Below are positions 3,602-6,236 of a stretch of DNA of 6,236 nucleotides, one piece after another. Under the pieces are notes generated by a model. It saw nothing but the letters and a program-made list of their open reading frames with translations, did not search any database and was not told the origin of the DNA. A program made the translations under genes and the position numbers. Source of the DNA: Phycisphaerales bacterium (GTDB lineage Bacteria; Planctomycetota; Phycisphaerae; Phycisphaerales; SM1A02); contig JAKVBR010000103.1 of assembly GCA_022447165.1 (NCBI GenBank), positions 1-6,236 on the forward strand, written 5' to 3'. Position 1 is the first letter of the stretch. Each line of letters starts with the position of its first letter.

Positions 3602-6139
3602 CAAAATCGTCCAACTCCTGAAACTGCTGAACCGCTCATCATCCCTGAAACGGAAGAACTTCTCGATGTGACTGAGAGCGTAGAAGTGGCTATTGCTGAT
3701 CCAGTCGAAGTCGTTGGTGAAGAAACGTCAAGTGAGAACGAAGTTGCTGTAGAAGAAGAAACAGACTCAACAGATGATATTGAAGTCGTTACGGGATCCG
3801 ACACGTCATCACTCATTCGCTGGCCAACGAATCGTGAGATTCCATCCGGTCTTGTCGTCCTTGCATTTGACGAGGTCTCCATTGACGAAACCCTCGGTTT
3901 CATCGCACAAACAACAGGTAAAGTCGTGATCCCTGTGAGCGCAAGCGCGCTACGTGCAAAGAAAATCACGCTCAGAAATGACACGCCTGTCAATCGTTCT
4001 GTCGCACTCGACCTTCTCTTCCAAGCATTTCGACTCAATCAAATCGGTGTCATCGAACGAGATGACATCATCATCATTGGCCCTCTTGATGCGATGCTCA
4101 GTGACATTGGAGACATCCCAGTTCTTGGCGTCAATGACGATGTCATGAACAGACAAGACAGAGGTACGCTCGTCATTAAGGTCTATGCCATTGAACGAGC
4201 CGAGGCAGAAGTCATCGGTAATCAAATTACTGAGATGTTCCCAGATTATGGTTCACTCGGAATCTATCCTGAGTCAAACCAACTCGTCCTCCTTGGCGAC
4301 ATCGGTTTATGCCAGCAAATTCAAGAACTCATCAATCAACTCGATAAAATCTGGAGAAGTGGAAAGTTAAGAACCTTTAGGCTCAAACATGCTGATGCAT
4401 CTGAAATCTCAAGCAACATCCTTGATCTTTTTGAAGAAAGCAGCACGAGCGGTGCTCCACGAAACACCACTCAAAATCGAGGACGAACAGGCGGGTCAAC
4501 CGCTACTGCAGATGAAGTTGAACTCAGACTCACTGTAAATGTTCAACAAAACTCAGTCACCGTTCAGGCCGAACCAGATGTCATGGAAGAGATTGAAGAA
4601 CTCATTGATTCTGAATGGGATTTGCCTCGACCAAAAGAAACAAGCAAAATGTATGTCTTGCAGTACAGCGATCCAATAAAGGTTCGAAACTTGCTTCAAG
4701 AGATTTTGGGCGACGGCACGACATCTAACACCGGCGGCGCAGGCAGAGGTGGCCAAAACAACCAGCGAGCTGCGGTCACGCAAGCGGTCAGCGGAGTCTA
4801 CCGGTTTGAAGCATATCCTGACAAGAACGCCCTGCTCGTTCTTTCTAAGACCTCAGAGAGTTTTGATTTTCTAGACTCGATTATCGAATCACTCGACCAA
4901 CCAAGTGATGTTGGTCTTCCAAAAATTGTCGAACTCAAACATGCCAACGCCGTTGCACTTGCTGAAGAACTCAATGCACTGCTCGCTGCACCTGGTGTTT
5001 CAGCAACGATTAGCAGACCTGACGAAGGATTATCTGGCGAGGGCTTTGATGATTCTGCAACAGGAACTGACAATGAAACTGGCGGGCAAATGAGCTTCCC
5101 ATGGCAGCAAGGTGGTGCAAACTCAGATGACCAATCTCCTGAATCATCACTCATTGCGAAGATTCGTATTGTCCCAATTGTCAGACAAAACGCGCTTTCA
5201 GTCCTAGCACCCCCTGCTTACATGGAATCAATTTTAGATGTCATTCACGATTTTGACAAAGCAACTCGCCAAGTCATGATTTCAGCAACAATTGCAGCAG
5301 TCACCCTTACGGATGACTTAGAACTCGGATTGCGATGGGGTTCTGGTGTAGCCGCAGACGGTCAAAACTCTGTTGGCTTTAATGGCGATTTAACTGGCAC
5401 GATCGATGACATTTTTGGTGGTGTGTTTGATAACGGTGGTGCACTCTTTACACTTGGTGCGTCAAACAACATCGGCGTTGCACTCGATGCACTTAACCAA
5501 CTCACAAATGTACGAATCATCCAACAGCCCCGTACATTCACTGCAGACAATCAAGAATCTGTGTTCTTTAATGGTTCTGAAATTCCAGTCCAAACTGAGC
5601 AGAGTCAATCTTCAGGCGTTGTGACTGGTGGTTACGAGTATCGAGATGTTGGCGTGCTACTCAACATTCGCCCGCGCATTACCTCACATGGGGATGTGGA
5701 TTTAACCATTAATGTAGAACTCTCAGATCAAGCTGGTGTTGGCGTAGGTAGCAACCCAATCTTCTCAAGGCGACAAGTGAAGAGCCAAGTACAACTCCAT
5801 GATGGACAAACTGTCCTAATTGGCGGGATTCTGAAAGAAAGTGAATCTAAGATTAAGAGGAAGTTCCCGCTTCTTGGCGATATTCCAATCGTTGGTGGAT
5901 TATTCACATCTGTAGATGACTCCACCATTCGTGAGGAATTGCTTGTGTTCATTACGCCTGTCATTGTCGATTCTAATTCGGACAACAATACGAATTACAA
6001 TCGTGATTATCTAGATCGGCTTCAAGAAATCTCGATTCCTGTTGAAGATCAAGTTGAAAATATCAAACATAACCAGAGTGATTTTCTAGTCGAACGTCTA
6101 AGAAACCCTGCGGCTGATTACACACCGACTCCTCATTGA
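3530..6139 (+). CDS. gspD: GspD/PilQ-family outer-membrane secretin
   Basis: This 869-residue protein forms the multimeric outer-membrane channel through which T2SS substrates (or a pilus) pass. Residues 1-24 are a Sec signal peptide (cleavage after TSFA). Residues 28-96 form an acidic linker with no Lys, Arg or His. N0 spans about 105-185 (VVLAFDEVSIDETLGFIAQT...). Four N1-type beta-alpha-beta modules follow: 212-272, 279-365, 372-458 and 463-578. The last three each carry a Gly/Ser/Asn-rich loop in the middle. The secretin core spans about 580-814, with VRIIQQPRTFTADNQESVFF (661-680), the EIPV turn, YRDVGVLLNIRPRI, GQTVLIGGI (759-767) and FPLLGDIPIVGGLF (779-792), the hallmark C-terminal signature. 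A polar tail of about 55 residues could be an S-domain. Canonical GspD is about 650-710 residues with N0 and three N modules, so this one is enlarged. The GTG start is chosen for its Shine-Dalgarno and signal peptide. A PilQ-like role cannot be excluded, but the nearby gspK favours T2SS. Confidence 0.95.
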   Translation: MRDSILTHLTAFAVTLGLVATSFAQNRPTPETAEPLIIPETEELLDVTESVEVAIADPVEVVGEETSSENEVAVEEETDSTDDIEVVTGSDTSSLIRWPTNREIPSGLVVLAFDEVSIDETLGFIAQTTGKVVIPVSASALRAKKITLRNDTPVNRSVALDLLFQAFRLNQIGVIERDDIIIIGPLDAMLSDIGDIPVLGVNDDVMNRQDRGTLVIKVYAIERAEAEVIGNQITEMFPDYGSLGIYPESNQLVLLGDIGLCQQIQELINQLDKIWRSGKLRTFRLKHADASEISSNILDLFEESSTSGAPRNTTQNRGRTGGSTATADEVELRLTVNVQQNSVTVQAEPDVMEEIEELIDSEWDLPRPKETSKMYVLQYSDPIKVRNLLQEILGDGTTSNTGGAGRGGQNNQRAAVTQAVSGVYRFEAYPDKNALLVLSKTSESFDFLDSIIESLDQPSDVGLPKIVELKHANAVALAEELNALLAAPGVSATISRPDEGLSGEGFDDSATGTDNETGGQMSFPWQQGGANSDDQSPESSLIAKIRIVPIVRQNALSVLAPPAYMESILDVIHDFDKATRQVMISATIAAVTLTDDLELGLRWGSGVAADGQNSVGFNGDLTGTIDDIFGGVFDNGGALFTLGASNNIGVALDALNQLTNVRIIQQPRTFTADNQESVFFNGSEIPVQTEQSQSSGVVTGGYEYRDVGVLLNIRPRITSHGDVDLTINVELSDQAGVGVGSNPIFSRRQVKSQVQLHDGQTVLIGGILKESESKIKRKFPLLGDIPIVGGLFTSVDDSTIREELLVFITPVIVDSNSDNNTNYNRDYLDRLQEISIPVEDQVENIKHNQSDFLVERLRNPAADYTPTPH

Positions 6140-6155
6140 TTAGAATCCATAACTG

Positions 6156-6236
6156 ATGGCAAGCATCTCAAGTAAACTCTGCTTATGTACGGTTGCCGTT
6201 TTCATAGGGTGTTCAGGAACACCTAAAAAAACCGAC
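6156..6236 (+). CDS. Putative lipoprotein, N-terminus only (3' end outside window)
   Basis: Only 27 codons are present before the window ends. They read as a lipoprotein signal: MASISSK with a Lys at residue 7, a hydrophobic stretch LCLCTVAVFIG, and a lipobox VFIGC with the lipidated Cys at residue 19, followed by SGTPKKTD. Ser at +2 would favour outer-membrane sorting by the E. coli Lol rule, which may not hold here. The ATG lies 16 nt after the secretin stop, and an in-frame TAA at 6150-6152 excludes a longer start. There is no clear Shine-Dalgarno, so translation probably depends on the upstream gene. A lipoprotein directly after a secretin gene suggests a pilotin or another secretin-associated factor, but the mature part is not visible and the function is unknown. 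Confidence 0.7.
   Translation, partial: MASISSKLCLCTVAVFIGCSGTPKKTD

Noticed and set aside
3408..3614. Minus-strand 68-codon open frame spanning the secretin leader
   Set aside because: It overlaps the signal peptide and the leader hairpins, has no plausible Shine-Dalgarno and resembles no known small protein.
3601..4038. Minus-strand open frame of 145 codons opposite the secretin N-terminus
   Set aside because: Ser/Thr-rich translation is the antisense of the acidic GAA/GAC-rich linker and N0; it is a shadow of the secretin gene.
4065..4077. CATCATCATCATT short repeat in the secretin gene
   Set aside because: It encodes a run of isoleucines forming the last beta strand of N0 and needs no special explanation.

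Overview
The window holds the distal part of a type II secretion (T2SS) / type IV pilus-like envelope machine operon, all on the + strand. In order: the 3' end of a GspK-type minor pseudopilin gene; a GspL-type inner-membrane protein (PilM-like plus PilN-like regions in one chain); a GspM/PilO-like protein; a GspC/PilP-like bridging protein with a proline-rich linker; a 191-bp intergenic region; a large GspD/PilQ-family secretin; and the first 27 codons of a lipoprotein gene. The organism is a diderm (Gram-negative-type) bacterium, because a secretin needs an outer membrane and the last gene encodes a lipoprotein signal. The gene order and the divergent, enlarged proteins would fit a non-proteobacterial lineage such as Planctomycetota/Phycisphaerae, but nothing here proves that. 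GC content looks moderate.

Layout. Positions 1-3338 are a tightly packed block: K/L, L/M and M/C each overlap by exactly 4 nt (ATGA, TTGA, ATGA), which implies translational coupling and fixed stoichiometry. Positions 3339-3529 are non-coding and hold two small stem-loops, a repeated TTCAGC motif and a weak promoter candidate. Positions 3530-6139 encode the secretin, which starts at a GTG preceded by a good ribosome binding site and has a clean Sec signal peptide. The lipoprotein gene starts 16 nt after the secretin stop.

How they work together, from family knowledge: the L, M and C proteins form the inner-membrane platform and the periplasmic bridge, K belongs to the pseudopilus tip, and the secretin forms the outer-membrane gate. 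The C-like protein's HR-type domain would dock to the secretin N0 domain. The terminal lipoprotein could be a pilotin, but this is inferred from position only.

The system is recognisable rather than wholly new. Its unusual points are the pilMNOPQ-like order next to a gspK gene, a secretin with one more periplasmic ring domain than canonical GspD and a basic-residue-free acidic segment before N0, a GspL with a long disordered linker and helical tail, and a C-like protein lacking a PDZ domain. I see no RNA genes, CRISPR arrays or mobile elements.
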